DNA from: Candidatus Hydrogenedentota bacterium
GTDB lineage: Bacteria > Hydrogenedentota > Hydrogenedentia > Hydrogenedentales > SLHB01
Assembly (NCBI GenBank): GCA_020849535.1
Contig: JADLGB010000154.1
Location: 16,051-80,050 of the forward strand
DNA length: 64,000 nucleotides
Direction: 5' to 3'
The notes below the pieces were generated by a model. The model saw only the letters and a program-made list of their open reading frames with translations. It did not search any database and was not told the origin of the DNA. Position 1 is the first letter of the stretch, and every line of letters begins with the position of its first letter. Made by a program: the position numbers and the translations under genes. Shown here in pieces: positions 54,889 through 63,833 of this stretch.

Positions 54889-57042
54889 CTATGGATTGAG
54901 AACCCGCCACTGGGGAAACACTTCCCGGAATGCCGAGGTCTCGGGCATTTCCGCTTCGGAGATTGGGGCGTCAATTATCAGCCGATCCCTGACGAGATTC
55001 GTGCTGATGGTCAATTCGGGGTTCCCCTTTCTCCCTTCCTCGGCCATCTGACGAATGCACATCAGTCCGCCTTCCCATGAAGAGCGATCGGGTGTAGACG
55101 GCAAGCCCGGATTAAAATCCATCGCAGGGGGGAAGAAGTCGCGCAGGTGGATGCCGTCCGCGCCCAGTTCCGCTAGAGTCCTCACCTGCCCGGCCCAATG
55201 ATGTTGCAACTCCGGAAACGCGAGACCCACAAAGTGCCAGCGCCGTTCACCCCACGTCGCGGGCACGCCCCAGCGGTCAATCGTCACGTATTGATGCAGT
55301 TCTTGTTGATACCAGTCGCTTGCGGGATTCACGTGCTGGACGTTGAACAGAAAGATCACCCGAACCCCAAGTTGATGGCACTGCGCAATGGCATGCTTCA
55401 AGTCGTCCGGCGTACCCAATGATGGGTCCAACTCCAAGCGTGGCACGCCATCGTTTTGGCTTCCGGCCTTCCAATCCGTCAGCAGCAGAACCTTGAGGCC
55501 CTTCTCCAATGCGGCCTTGGCATGCTCCGGGAGTTGCGCGTAGGGGATGCGCCCAACGGGATGAAATCCGGCGGCGTCTCCGCGACTCGCTGCTGTGCCG
55601 ATCTCGCGCGTGAGCCAGTCGCGGTACGCCGCCGCTCCTGCGCGCCAATCGCCATCGTGGAAACGCAGCACGACGGGCGATGCCTCGAATGTCTGTCCTG
55701 CGGGTTGATAGATAATCTGTACCATACACAGGCGCACGCCCGTTGGCTGCCCATCGAGTTCTTCCGGACGCGGCCAATTGCCATCCATCCGGACCGAGGC
55801 TGTGCCGGGGACGTGGAGCAGTTGAAAGGTCTTGTTGCGCGCGATGGGATCGTGAGCACCGATATACACCCCGCGCTGCAGACGAGCGTTATACAAGTCC
55901 AACCACGGCATGGAAAGCGCATCGGGGTATCGATGGTACTGCTCGGGGTACAGCGAGCCGAACGGTACCATATTATCGAAGACATAGAAGGGCCGTGATG
56001 TTTTCAGGCCTGCGCCGTAGGGCAATGCGAGGTAGGTGTCTTTCAGGTCTTGCTGGGTTTCGCCCAAACCGCGCAGACCGCCGAGAATTGGGTAATAGAC
56101 TTCACCGACCTCCAGTGCGCTGCGGTTGTCGATGCTCAGATTGAAGACGACATCATCTGCGGCGAGGTCGATTCGCATGGTGACTGTGGCGTCGTATTCT
56201 TCGCCGAAGACACTCCGGAGTGGGCCTTCCCAGGTGAGTGTCAAACCGTTCTCGCGCTGCGTGCACGCGTCAAGCCGCTGTTTGTTTCCGAGAATGTAAT
56301 TCGCCTCGGTGTTCTGCCAGGCCTCTTCCTTCTTGATGGGCAGGCTGAACTCATAGTTCCCCGCTAGGCGCGGTTCGCGAATCAGCTCCAGGTTCTTGGC
56401 TTTGTCGAGGATCCGGCGGATGGTGCCGTGGCGCCGGTCCACCTCTACGCGGTAGTGCTCGTTTTCGAGGACGTGAACCCGGCGCGCACGTGCCACTGGC
56501 ATCGCGAGAGCATCTTTGACATCGACGAGCGCAATCTGGTCGATGCACAGCATGCTGTAGCTGCCTTCCGGGGCGTCGTCCACGGCTTCAAGGTACACTT
56601 GCTCGCCCACGTGTCCGCTCCCGATCAGCACGAGTGGCGTGAACGTCACGCTGTTGGGGGCATACCTGCGATCCAGTTCCGTTCCATCCGCGAGATGGAG
56701 GGCCACGTAGTTCCAGCGGTTCGCGGTCTGTCCGTGGATATCGGCCCAGCCGGCAACCCACACCTTGACGCCTTCTTTCGTGAGCGTGAACAGGGGCGAG
56801 CGGAGCTTTCCGGTGGCCTGCTCGCCGCCTTCACCGCTCCACGCATACCAGCGCCCATGCCAGCCGTTGTACCAGCCGCCCGCGGCATTGTTATCCACGC
56901 GCCAGTTCGCGTCCGCAGTCCAGCCGCGCAGATCGCCGGATTCAAGATCCGTGTTGTCGAATGGTTGCTTGGTTTCATCCGTATAGGCCAGTGCGCTGAG
57001 AGAAAGTAGCGCGACGAGAATCACGCGAACTACGTTCTTCAT
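54889..57042 (-). CDS. DUF6259-family secreted protein A, C-terminally truncated
   Basis: A 717-residue exported protein. The start at 57042 has GAGGGGAG and a signal peptide (VVRVILVALLSLSALAYT). An N-terminal jelly-roll-like domain (about 25-190, FDNTDLESGDLRGW) is not present in the paralogue downstream of it in coordinate. The core (about 190-700) matches protein B throughout: VYIGAHDPIARNKTF, DGDWRAGAAAYRDWL, GVRVIFLFNVQHVNP, LGADGIHLRDFFPPAMDFNP. It stops at VFPQWRVLNP, where B continues for about 185 residues, so the C-terminal domain is lost. The core looks like a TIM-barrel glycosidase-like fold. Start and upstream stop are four bases apart, so it is the second gene of an operon. Confidence 0.8.
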   Translation of the reverse strand: MKNVVRVILVALLSLSALAYTDETKQPFDNTDLESGDLRGWTADANWRVDNNAAGGWYNGWHGRWYAWSGEGGEQATGKLRSPLFTLTKEGVKVWVAGWADIHGQTANRWNYVALHLADGTELDRRYAPNSVTFTPLVLIGSGHVGEQVYLEAVDDAPEGSYSMLCIDQIALVDVKDALAMPVARARRVHVLENEHYRVEVDRRHGTIRRILDKAKNLELIREPRLAGNYEFSLPIKKEEAWQNTEANYILGNKQRLDACTQRENGLTLTWEGPLRSVFGEEYDATVTMRIDLAADDVVFNLSIDNRSALEVGEVYYPILGGLRGLGETQQDLKDTYLALPYGAGLKTSRPFYVFDNMVPFGSLYPEQYHRYPDALSMPWLDLYNARLQRGVYIGAHDPIARNKTFQLLHVPGTASVRMDGNWPRPEELDGQPTGVRLCMVQIIYQPAGQTFEASPVVLRFHDGDWRAGAAAYRDWLTREIGTAASRGDAAGFHPVGRIPYAQLPEHAKAALEKGLKVLLLTDWKAGSQNDGVPRLELDPSLGTPDDLKHAIAQCHQLGVRVIFLFNVQHVNPASDWYQQELHQYVTIDRWGVPATWGERRWHFVGLAFPELQHHWAGQVRTLAELGADGIHLRDFFPPAMDFNPGLPSTPDRSSWEGGLMCIRQMAEEGRKGNPELTISTNLVRDRLIIDAPISEAEMPETSAFREVFPQWRVLNP

Positions 57043-57046
57043 AACG

Positions 57047-59155
57047 TTACTCCCCTCGCGTTCCGGCGCTTGGTCCCGCAGACTCGACAATGAAAGAAAT
57101 TCCTTCGGCGGGTATCGTCACCGTGATCGGGAAGGCGCCATCCATTTTCTTCTCGAACGGCGTATAGACCTCGACGTGGCCGGACGCGTTGTCTTCAAAG
57201 CCAAGAAGCGTCTGTTCCACCGCGGTCGTGCCGTCGTTCGTGAAGATGCAAGCGCGGCGGCCGTCCTTGAGACTGCGCCATAGGGCGCATTGCACGCCGC
57301 CCGGCAGGCCCTCCGGTGGCAGCAAGACCTGCTGCGGGGGCAGCGCCTCGCCCAGGTAGACGATGTCTGTGAGTTGGTCGCGGATTGACTTCACCTCGCC
57401 GATGTAGCGGGCCATGCGCCGCCACGGCTTGACGTCCATCGAGCGGTTGAACTTGTACGGTGCGATCATGACCGCATGTCCGAGCCGCACGTCGTGGTTG
57501 ATCGCGAGGAAGTCGTAGGGCATGTAGTGACCGACGGTCTCGGCGACTTCCGGGAAAACCAGTTTCGCCGTCGTCATGTTTCCCGCCCACCACGTGGCGC
57601 AACTGAATTGCAGGATCCGGTCCCAGTTGCACTCGAAGGACATGCGGAAGTCATCGTTGACCGCCCGGCACTCGCGGTCGATGCGCGCCATGAGCTGCAC
57701 CGCGCCTTCCCAGGGCGAGGTGTCCGGTCCCATCGTGAGCCGCGGATTGAAGTCCAGCGCGGCCGGAAACATCTTATCCACATGAAGGCCATCGGCGCCG
57801 GCCTCCGCGAGTTTGCGGAAGTAGCCAGTGAGCATGTCGCTCATGCCGGGATACGAGACATCCGCGAACGCCATGAGCGGCACCGTGTCGCCCATGCGCG
57901 AGGCGAGTGTGCCCATGCCCCATCCCGCGATCCACTGGATCGCGCCGTGCCCGTTGAGTGCGGCGTAGTTGCCGAGTTCCTCGCGATACCATTTCAGGTC
58001 CATCATCACGGGCTGGAAATTGACGAAGAAGTACACCTTGACGCCCATCTTGTGGCACTTCTCGATGGCTTCCGCCACGTCATTCCAGGTGCCGAGGCGC
58101 GGGTCGGGCTCGTAATACGGGTAGCCATTGTCGTGGCCACCGCGTTGCCATCCCGCGAGCTGCAGCGAGCGCACGCCGTACTTCAGTCCATCCTTCGCAA
58201 GTTGCGGCACATCCTTAAAGGTATAGTTGATGTTGCCTTCGGGCAGCATCATCATGATCATCTGGAAGAAGCTCTCGCGCCGGATCCAATCGCGCGAGGG
58301 GTCCATGAGTCCAAACGTTGACTTGAACCAGTCTCGATAGAAGAGGCTTCCCGTGCGCCAATCCCCTTCATGAAGCCTGAAGACCACCGGCGATCCCTCA
58401 AACGTGTCCCCGGCCTTTGTATGCGGGAAGTGCACCGCGCTGAAACTGACGGTGCTCGCGTCGCCCTGGCCGCTTTCCGCGAACCGGAACTGCTTGTGCC
58501 GCGCGACTGTGTCGTGGAGTCCGATGTAGAGTCCGCGATTGTTCGCGGCGTTGTTGAGGTCCATGAATCCCATGTTGAGCCCACCGGGATACGCGGTAGC
58601 GTAGTTGCCAAACGGCCTCTCCAGAGTCTTCCGCGCGGGCGGGGGATAGAGCGCGCACTGCGCCTCCTGGCCGGGCGTCGAGAAGTCTTCGAGTCCCCCC
58701 AGTATTGGACACGAGATCTCAGCCAGCATATCCGGCGAGCGATTCTCCACGCGGCATTTGAAGGTGACCGCGTCTCCCTCCGCATCCACAGTCAGATGCA
58801 CGGCCATGTCGTGCGTTGCGCCTTGCGTATCGGTGAGCGGCCCGTCCCAGACGAGTTCCAGCGTGTTGCCGTTCAAATTGGACTGGCTTAATCGTTGCTG
58901 CGCGCCAAGTACTACGGCCTGCGTGCCGTTGACTTGTTGGATCGCGAGCTGGAAATTGCCGGCGAGATCCAAGGGGACGTTCAGCTCGCAATTACCAGTC
59001 TTGTCTGCAAAGTGGAATAACTGGCCATGCTCGGCGTCGACAGTCACGGAGTAGTGCGGCCCGTCCAGCCTGACTTCTGGAAGTGCTGCGGCATGGGCCG
59101 CTGCAAAGACCGCGATCACGTACACGCCGAGCGAATGCCTCTTTCGCAAGATCAT
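57047..59155 (-). CDS. DUF6259-family secreted protein B
   Basis: A 702-residue exported protein starting at 59155 (RBS AGGGGG), with signal peptide LGVYVIAVFAAAHAAA. A beta-sandwich N-terminal domain (about 30-260) is followed by a barrel-like domain. That domain contains LQLAGWQRGGHDNGYPYYEPDPRLG, GVKVYFFVNFQPVM, GADGLHVDKMFPAALDFNP and MSFECNWDRI; acidic residues after strands resemble glycoside hydrolases. The C-terminal part (about 530-702) has MPYDFLAINHDVRLGHAVM and a small beta domain. The family has no assigned activity known to me; a sugar-cleaving role is inferred. It precedes protein A by four bases in one operon. Confidence 0.82.
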   Translation of the reverse strand: MILRKRHSLGVYVIAVFAAAHAAALPEVRLDGPHYSVTVDAEHGQLFHFADKTGNCELNVPLDLAGNFQLAIQQVNGTQAVVLGAQQRLSQSNLNGNTLELVWDGPLTDTQGATHDMAVHLTVDAEGDAVTFKCRVENRSPDMLAEISCPILGGLEDFSTPGQEAQCALYPPPARKTLERPFGNYATAYPGGLNMGFMDLNNAANNRGLYIGLHDTVARHKQFRFAESGQGDASTVSFSAVHFPHTKAGDTFEGSPVVFRLHEGDWRTGSLFYRDWFKSTFGLMDPSRDWIRRESFFQMIMMMLPEGNINYTFKDVPQLAKDGLKYGVRSLQLAGWQRGGHDNGYPYYEPDPRLGTWNDVAEAIEKCHKMGVKVYFFVNFQPVMMDLKWYREELGNYAALNGHGAIQWIAGWGMGTLASRMGDTVPLMAFADVSYPGMSDMLTGYFRKLAEAGADGLHVDKMFPAALDFNPRLTMGPDTSPWEGAVQLMARIDRECRAVNDDFRMSFECNWDRILQFSCATWWAGNMTTAKLVFPEVAETVGHYMPYDFLAINHDVRLGHAVMIAPYKFNRSMDVKPWRRMARYIGEVKSIRDQLTDIVYLGEALPPQQVLLPPEGLPGGVQCALWRSLKDGRRACIFTNDGTTAVEQTLLGFEDNASGHVEVYTPFEKKMDGAFPITVTIPAEGISFIVESAGPSAGTRGE

Positions 59156-59212
59156 CGGTCTTCCCCCTCTGTGTTTGGGCAATCAGCCAGGCAACCAAAC
59201 CCCCCGTAGTCT

Positions 59213-59241
59213 ATAATAGCCTTGGGGGGAGGCACCCACAA
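59213..59241 (-). promoter_or_regulatory. sigma-70-type promoter of the DUF6259 operon
   Basis: On the minus strand TTGTGG (59236-59241), 17 bases, TATTAT (59213-59218). It leaves a leader of about 50 nt to the ATG at 59155. Confidence 0.5.
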
Positions 59242-59242
59242 G

Positions 59243-59278
59243 ATGGGACTGATGGGAAGAATGGGACTTATGGGACGT
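59243..59278. repeat. four tandem 9-bp units (ATGGGACTT-like)
   Basis: Units ATGGGACTG, ATGGGAAGA, ATGGGACTT, ATGGGACGT in head-to-tail order between the DUF6259 promoter and the next gene. Confidence 0.7.
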
Positions 59279-59310
59279 TCTTCTCCCGCAGGCGGGCAGA
59301 CACTCCAAAA

Positions 59311-59338
59311 TCTGAGATCTGAGATTTGAGATCTGAGA
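59311..59338. repeat. four tandem 7-bp units (TCTGAGA)
   Basis: TCTGAGA, TCTGAGA, TTTGAGA, TCTGAGA, followed by TT. They lie about 160 bp upstream of the -24/-12 site at 59498 and could be a simple VNTR or clustered protein sites. Confidence 0.7.
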
Positions 59339-59497
59339 TTACTTCCCCCCCGCGTGCGGGGGGCGATAGAGAGGGTTAGGGGCGTGTACATTTCGTGTGC
59401 GCCCCAGCGCATTTTCTGGTATCTCATCACTCACTGCAAAGCGGCAGCGTGTCGAGTAAGTGATTGGATGTGCATAAGTTAGGTTCGTGGCGTGTTG

Positions 59498-59512
59498 TGG
59501 CACGGCGCTTGC
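59498..59512 (+). promoter_or_regulatory. sigma-54 (-24/-12) promoter candidate of the radical SAM-methyltransferase gene
   Basis: TGGCACGGCGCTTGC matches TGGCACG-N4-TTGC at every specified base and has 10 bases between GG and GC. The start would be near 59524, 28 bases before the TTG start codon. No copy of the 27-bp pilin palindrome was found upstream. Confidence 0.7.
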
Positions 59513-59551
59513 CCCATTTCTTGCGGGGAGCAACATCCGGAGGTACGACCC

Positions 59552-61564
59552 TTGAATGGCAGCCAGTTTCTTTCAGAGGTCATGCGCGAGGCCCCATTCT
59601 CCAAGATGCACCCCAAGGTTGGGGCTTTCCTGAAGGACTATCTCGCGCACGAGAAGGTTGTCGAATTCGACGGCAAGCGCGTGCTCAACACCCACTTCCC
59701 GCCGTATCCCAGCCGGGCCTTCGACAACATGGCGGCCCAGTTCAATTCCTTGGGGGAGGTCACGGATCGGCGGCTCTTCTCCGTGACGATGGCGGTGACC
59801 AATCGTTGCACCTACCGCTGCTGGCACTGTTACAACTCCGGACGAATTCAGGAGGATGTGCCTCTCGACACGCTGCGGGATGTTGTTCGGCAACTCCAGG
59901 ATCTGCGTGTCGTGCACGTAACGCTGACGGGCGGAGAACCGCTGTTGCGCCCGGATCTTGAAGAAGTGGTCCTCGCCTTTGATGACACCACCTATCTGAC
60001 CCTGAACACGACCGGCTGCGGGCTCACGCAGGAGCGAGCGGACGCGCTTCGGCGAAACGGTCTGTTTGCGCTGGGCGTCAGTCTGGATTCTGCGGATCCG
60101 GCCGAACACGACCGCCTGCGGGGCGTCGAGGGCGCTTTCGCGTCCGCGTTGAGCGCACTCGACATGGCGGCGAACGCTGGGTTGTATCCTTACATCATTG
60201 CGGTGGGCACACACGATCTGCTGCGCCCGGAACGGTTCGAGGCCTTTATGCAGTTCGCGGCCGACTCCGGCGCGCTCGAGGTGCACCTGCTGGAACCGAG
60301 CGCCACCGGCAGGCTGGCAGGGAAACAGGAGGCCCTTCTTCGCGACGAAGAGCAGAAGCGGATACTCAAGTATCAGCGCGAGTTTGCTGGCAGACACGAA
60401 TTGCCAATCCTGTCCACCTTCCTCTACGTCGAGTCGCCCGAGGCGTTCGGATGCGGGGCGGGATTGACGCACCTCTACATCGATGGCAGCGGCGAAGTGT
60501 GCCCCTGCAACTTGGTGCCACTCTCGTTCGGCAACGTCGCTAGCGAACCGCTCACTGCCATACTCGATCGCATGGGCGAACACTTTTGCAGGCCGCGCAC
60601 CTGCTGCGTGGGGCAGACCTTGTCGCGTCACCTGTGCGGAGGGGATTGGCCGCTTGCTCCCGATGCATCCGCCACATTTTGCGAAGAGCATCTGCCTAAG
60701 CGGCATGCCGTCCCGCACTTCTTTCAGGTCCGTAACGAAGCGCGGGGCGATGTGGGGGCTGATGAACTCAAGACGGCATACAATCGCATTCACGAGTACT
60801 ACGACACGTTCTGGCTCTGCGAGGCGGGCAAGCCCATCCATGATCTCGCGGAGCGCTTGGCGCTTGCGGGTTCGGAACGCGTGTTCGAGGCAGGCTGCGG
60901 TACAGGGTACGGCACGGCCCTGCTTGCCGAGCGGCTGAATGCGCACGGGGAAGTGCTGGCGGTGGACCTCTCGGAAGGCATGCTCACGGAAGCCCGCCGA
61001 AGGGCGCACTCACGTGGCGTGCAGAACATCCGCTTCGAAGCCGGAGACGCCCTCGCCTTGCTCAAGACTTCGGGTTCTGTTGACGTCGTCTGCTCCAGTT
61101 GGGTTCTCGGGTACATCCCCTTGGCTCCTTTCTTCGCCGCCGCTCGCGACGCACTTGAGCCGGGAGGCCGTCTGGCCTTCGTCGTTCACAAAGAGAACTC
61201 GCCGAAAGAGCCACTCGATATCTTCTGGGAAATCGTCGCGGAGGATTTGTCTGTCCTCGAGAAACGCGTGGCGTTTGACTTCCCTCGTGACATGGATCAT
61301 GTCCGGGCTGAACTCCATTCAGCCGATTTCGACGCAGAACAGATTTGGGATGGACAGATCACGTTCCGGTACGACACCGCTGAAGAAGTCTTGGAACATT
61401 TGCTGAAGTCCGGCGCGGGAACCGCCTTCTACGACGCCGTCGATCCCCGCCGGCGCGGCGCGCTCGAACGGCGTTTCCTTGATATCTTGAAGACCCGCCA
61501 CGAGATGAGAGGGACGTTCGACGTGATTCATGACTACATCGGCTGCATCGCCCGGAAGGCGTGA
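59552..61564 (+). CDS. radical SAM (SPASM-like) and class I methyltransferase fusion
   Basis: A 670-residue cytoplasmic protein with a TTG start; GGAGGT is seven bases before it, and 20 upstream codons lack support. The radical SAM CxxxCxxC is C86, C90, C93 (VTNRCTYRCWHCYNS), followed by LTGGEPLLRPDLEE. A cysteine-rich stretch (GCGAGLTHLYIDGSGEVCPCNL to LCGGDW, about 305-370) fits a SPASM-like auxiliary cluster. From about 410 a class I methyltransferase follows, with motif I FEAGCGTGYGT near 450, VDLSEGMLTEA and VCSSWVLGYIP. Each domain uses SAM in a different way, so the protein probably modifies and methylates a peptide or cofactor. No precursor peptide is visible nearby. Confidence 0.83.
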   Translation: MNGSQFLSEVMREAPFSKMHPKVGAFLKDYLAHEKVVEFDGKRVLNTHFPPYPSRAFDNMAAQFNSLGEVTDRRLFSVTMAVTNRCTYRCWHCYNSGRIQEDVPLDTLRDVVRQLQDLRVVHVTLTGGEPLLRPDLEEVVLAFDDTTYLTLNTTGCGLTQERADALRRNGLFALGVSLDSADPAEHDRLRGVEGAFASALSALDMAANAGLYPYIIAVGTHDLLRPERFEAFMQFAADSGALEVHLLEPSATGRLAGKQEALLRDEEQKRILKYQREFAGRHELPILSTFLYVESPEAFGCGAGLTHLYIDGSGEVCPCNLVPLSFGNVASEPLTAILDRMGEHFCRPRTCCVGQTLSRHLCGGDWPLAPDASATFCEEHLPKRHAVPHFFQVRNEARGDVGADELKTAYNRIHEYYDTFWLCEAGKPIHDLAERLALAGSERVFEAGCGTGYGTALLAERLNAHGEVLAVDLSEGMLTEARRRAHSRGVQNIRFEAGDALALLKTSGSVDVVCSSWVLGYIPLAPFFAAARDALEPGGRLAFVVHKENSPKEPLDIFWEIVAEDLSVLEKRVAFDFPRDMDHVRAELHSADFDAEQIWDGQITFRYDTAEEVLEHLLKSGAGTAFYDAVDPRRRGALERRFLDILKTRHEMRGTFDVIHDYIGCIARKA

Positions 61565-61633
61565 ATGGGCTGGCGGACGAGACCGCCCCGGTTGGGCCGG
61601 TGCAATGCGCTTGGCACGAAGAACATCCCCCGG

Positions 61634-61665
61634 CCCTGCGGGCCACCCCCTTCAAAGGGGGAATT
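61634..61665 (+). repeat. inverted-repeat element, left copy
   Basis: A unit with the core CCCCCTTCAAAGGGGGAATT, itself partly self-complementary. A diverged copy lies in inverse orientation at 61755-61788. No gene occupies the 400-bp gap from 61565 to 61963. Confidence 0.55.
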
Positions 61666-61754
61666 ATGCTACACCATGTCAGTGAATGAATAGATTTTCT
61701 CGGGGCAACACGAGGACTTTTGGTCCGCAGCACAGAGAGCCTGGAGGGCCCTCT

Positions 61755-61788
61755 GAATTCCCCCTTGGAAGGGGGCAGGCCCGAAGGG
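61755..61788 (-). repeat. inverted-repeat element, right copy
   Basis: The reverse complement reads CCCTTCGGGCCTGCCCCCTT and continues to GGGGGAATTC. It matches the left copy at 61634 (CCCTGCGGGCCACCCCCTTC) through the same core. The two copies are about 90 bp apart, the layout of a small non-autonomous doublet. Confidence 0.55.
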
Positions 61789-61963
61789 TCGAGGGGGATG
61801 TAAGGGCCGTCGATCCATTTGGAAGCCTCCATCGCATGCAGGATTCTGGTAAGGTACTATCAAGAATCAAGCGGCGTCTTCCTCGCATATCGCTATGCCA
61901 GGCGGCAAGCGGAGCCGAAACCAACGATCCGGAAGCAATCTGGACAAGTAGGAGTCGAAGTCC

Positions 61964-63823
61964 ATGCGGTTCTCACTCGTGCTGATAATGACCTTGACAA
62001 TGGCGCCTCTCGTTTTGGCGGACGCAGCTTCGCTGAAGCTTGGCAAGGATGCGCAAGGACCGTGGTGGATGCAGGCTACTGCACTGAGTTCGAGCGGCGA
62101 ACTGCGGCTGGACCGCAAGCCGTGGTGGGATCAAGCGGCCGCGCTGGGAGTTGGGGAGTCATTTGCGGTGGATGACGGCAAGGGGCTGGTCCGGCGCGAG
62201 ACGTTTAATGACCGCAGCGGACAGACGCAGGACGCGATTGTCTGGGTGATTGATGACGACGAGGACGGTAGCCTCGCCGCCGGCGGCGACCGGGATTCGG
62301 ATTGTTATGTCGCGGACTACGGGCGGGATGGCACGGTGGATCGGATGGTCGATTACATCGACGATGACGGCGACAACGATCCTGACGAGATGGACATTCG
62401 CTATTTTGTGGACAGCGAGCTGCGCTACTGCTGGTTTGGCGTGGACCTCGATGACGACAGCAGCATGTGGAGTCTGAGCGGCTACGAGTACGGCGGGCCG
62501 AGCTTCTTCGAGAGCGACCCCTACGGCGACAGCATGATCTATATGAACAAACTCGACACCGAGTCCGGGGGCTGGTCGCCCATCTCCGAATGTCCCTTCG
62601 CATTCTACGACACCGACAGCGACGGCCAGAGCGAGGTGGTCGTCCGGTGCAGCGCGGTGCCCATCAGCTACGACACCGACGTCGACCCCGACTACGCCAA
62701 CGATTACAGCCACTTCGCCGCGCCGTGGAAGCCCGCACTGCGGCACATGGGTATCGTGAACATCCGCTATGGTTTTGATATCGACAAAGGCAGTTCGGAC
62801 GCCATGCCGCTGCACTACGACTTCGGCTTCAACCTGGTCGGCGCCGCGCCCTATGATTACCGCGGCGTACAGCATGTGAACACGAAGCGACGCCCGCCCC
62901 AGACGACCATCGTAACGCCGTGGAAAGATCTGCAGGGTATCTGCGATGCGTACGAGGCGAAGGAAACGGGATTCAGTTGGCATGAGGAAAGCGACGACAC
63001 CATCGACATCGGCCACGGCGATCACAGCGACGAGGATCGCCGGTGGGAAGGCGTTTTCTGGACCTGGGAACGACGGTTCATGGAGAACACGGGCGGGCCG
63101 GGTCAGAAGTGGAACGTGCGCCGGGAGTACAGCACGAAGCCGTCCACGTCGCGCGAGTTGTACTACAGCCCCGTCGACCGCCGCATCCATCTCAAGCATG
63201 CGCAAGAGGGTTGGATGCAGGTGGGCCATTTCGCAGGGCTTGGCGCGCTGGGCGAAATTCGGACCTTTGATACGGACGGCGATGGCTACCTGGACCGGTG
63301 GGAGTACGATTTCGGCGATTGGCACCGTGTTGCGCAGATAATGGACGAGCGCGCGGAAGACTTGGAGTGGAAGGTCGATGTGCTGAGCGATCGCTACATG
63401 GGCCAGATCTTACCCGAGGCCAATGAAGCCAACCGGCGTTTCATGGCCGCCATGGCCGTGCATCGCGCATTTGAAGGCGACCCCAAGCTCGCCGCCGCGG
63501 CGGGCGGCGACCCCGGCAACTTCCAGCGCTACGCGCAGGATATCCTCCGCGAATTGCAGTATGCGGACTTCTATACGTACTGGTCGGGAGTCGCGGCCCA
63601 CGCACTCGCGGAACAGTCCATGGACGACTTGCGGCACCTAGATGCCGAGGCCCGCGCATCGGGCGTGACCTCGCAGACCGCCTGGGATCTGCGCCGCCTG
63701 CTGTCCCGCATCGACTGGCTATACGGCCAAGGCGAATTTGATGAAGCCGCGCAACTGATCGAGAATTCAGAACAGACGTTCCGCATCGTGGAGGGAGAAC
63801 GCGGCGCTCCTCGAGGTGAGTGA
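61964..63823 (+). CDS. secreted Asp-rich, calcium-binding-like protein
   Basis: A 619-residue exported protein with TAGGAG nine bases before the ATG and a signal peptide (FSLVLIMTLTMAPLVLA|DA). It has several Asp/Gly-rich loops of the EF-hand or thrombospondin type-3 kind: VIDDDEDGSLAAGGDRDSD, IDDDGDNDPDEMD, YDTDSDGQSE and FDTDGDGYLDRWEYD. The middle is rich in Trp/Tyr and has alternating polar residues, suggesting a beta-rich surface protein. The C-terminal 150 residues are helical. The family was not recognised. The loops would need calcium for folding. Confidence 0.72.
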   Translation: MRFSLVLIMTLTMAPLVLADAASLKLGKDAQGPWWMQATALSSSGELRLDRKPWWDQAAALGVGESFAVDDGKGLVRRETFNDRSGQTQDAIVWVIDDDEDGSLAAGGDRDSDCYVADYGRDGTVDRMVDYIDDDGDNDPDEMDIRYFVDSELRYCWFGVDLDDDSSMWSLSGYEYGGPSFFESDPYGDSMIYMNKLDTESGGWSPISECPFAFYDTDSDGQSEVVVRCSAVPISYDTDVDPDYANDYSHFAAPWKPALRHMGIVNIRYGFDIDKGSSDAMPLHYDFGFNLVGAAPYDYRGVQHVNTKRRPPQTTIVTPWKDLQGICDAYEAKETGFSWHEESDDTIDIGHGDHSDEDRRWEGVFWTWERRFMENTGGPGQKWNVRREYSTKPSTSRELYYSPVDRRIHLKHAQEGWMQVGHFAGLGALGEIRTFDTDGDGYLDRWEYDFGDWHRVAQIMDERAEDLEWKVDVLSDRYMGQILPEANEANRRFMAAMAVHRAFEGDPKLAAAAGGDPGNFQRYAQDILRELQYADFYTYWSGVAAHALAEQSMDDLRHLDAEARASGVTSQTAWDLRRLLSRIDWLYGQGEFDEAAQLIENSEQTFRIVEGERGAPRGE

Positions 63824-63833
63824 TCAAGTCCGG

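Noticed and set aside
59243..59338. tandem repeats considered as a CRISPR array
   Set aside because: Units of 7-9 bp without unique spacers are not CRISPR repeats.
63304..63318. TGGCACCGTGTTGC inside the Asp-rich protein gene
   Set aside because: The spacing is one base short for a -24/-12 promoter and it lies within coding sequence.
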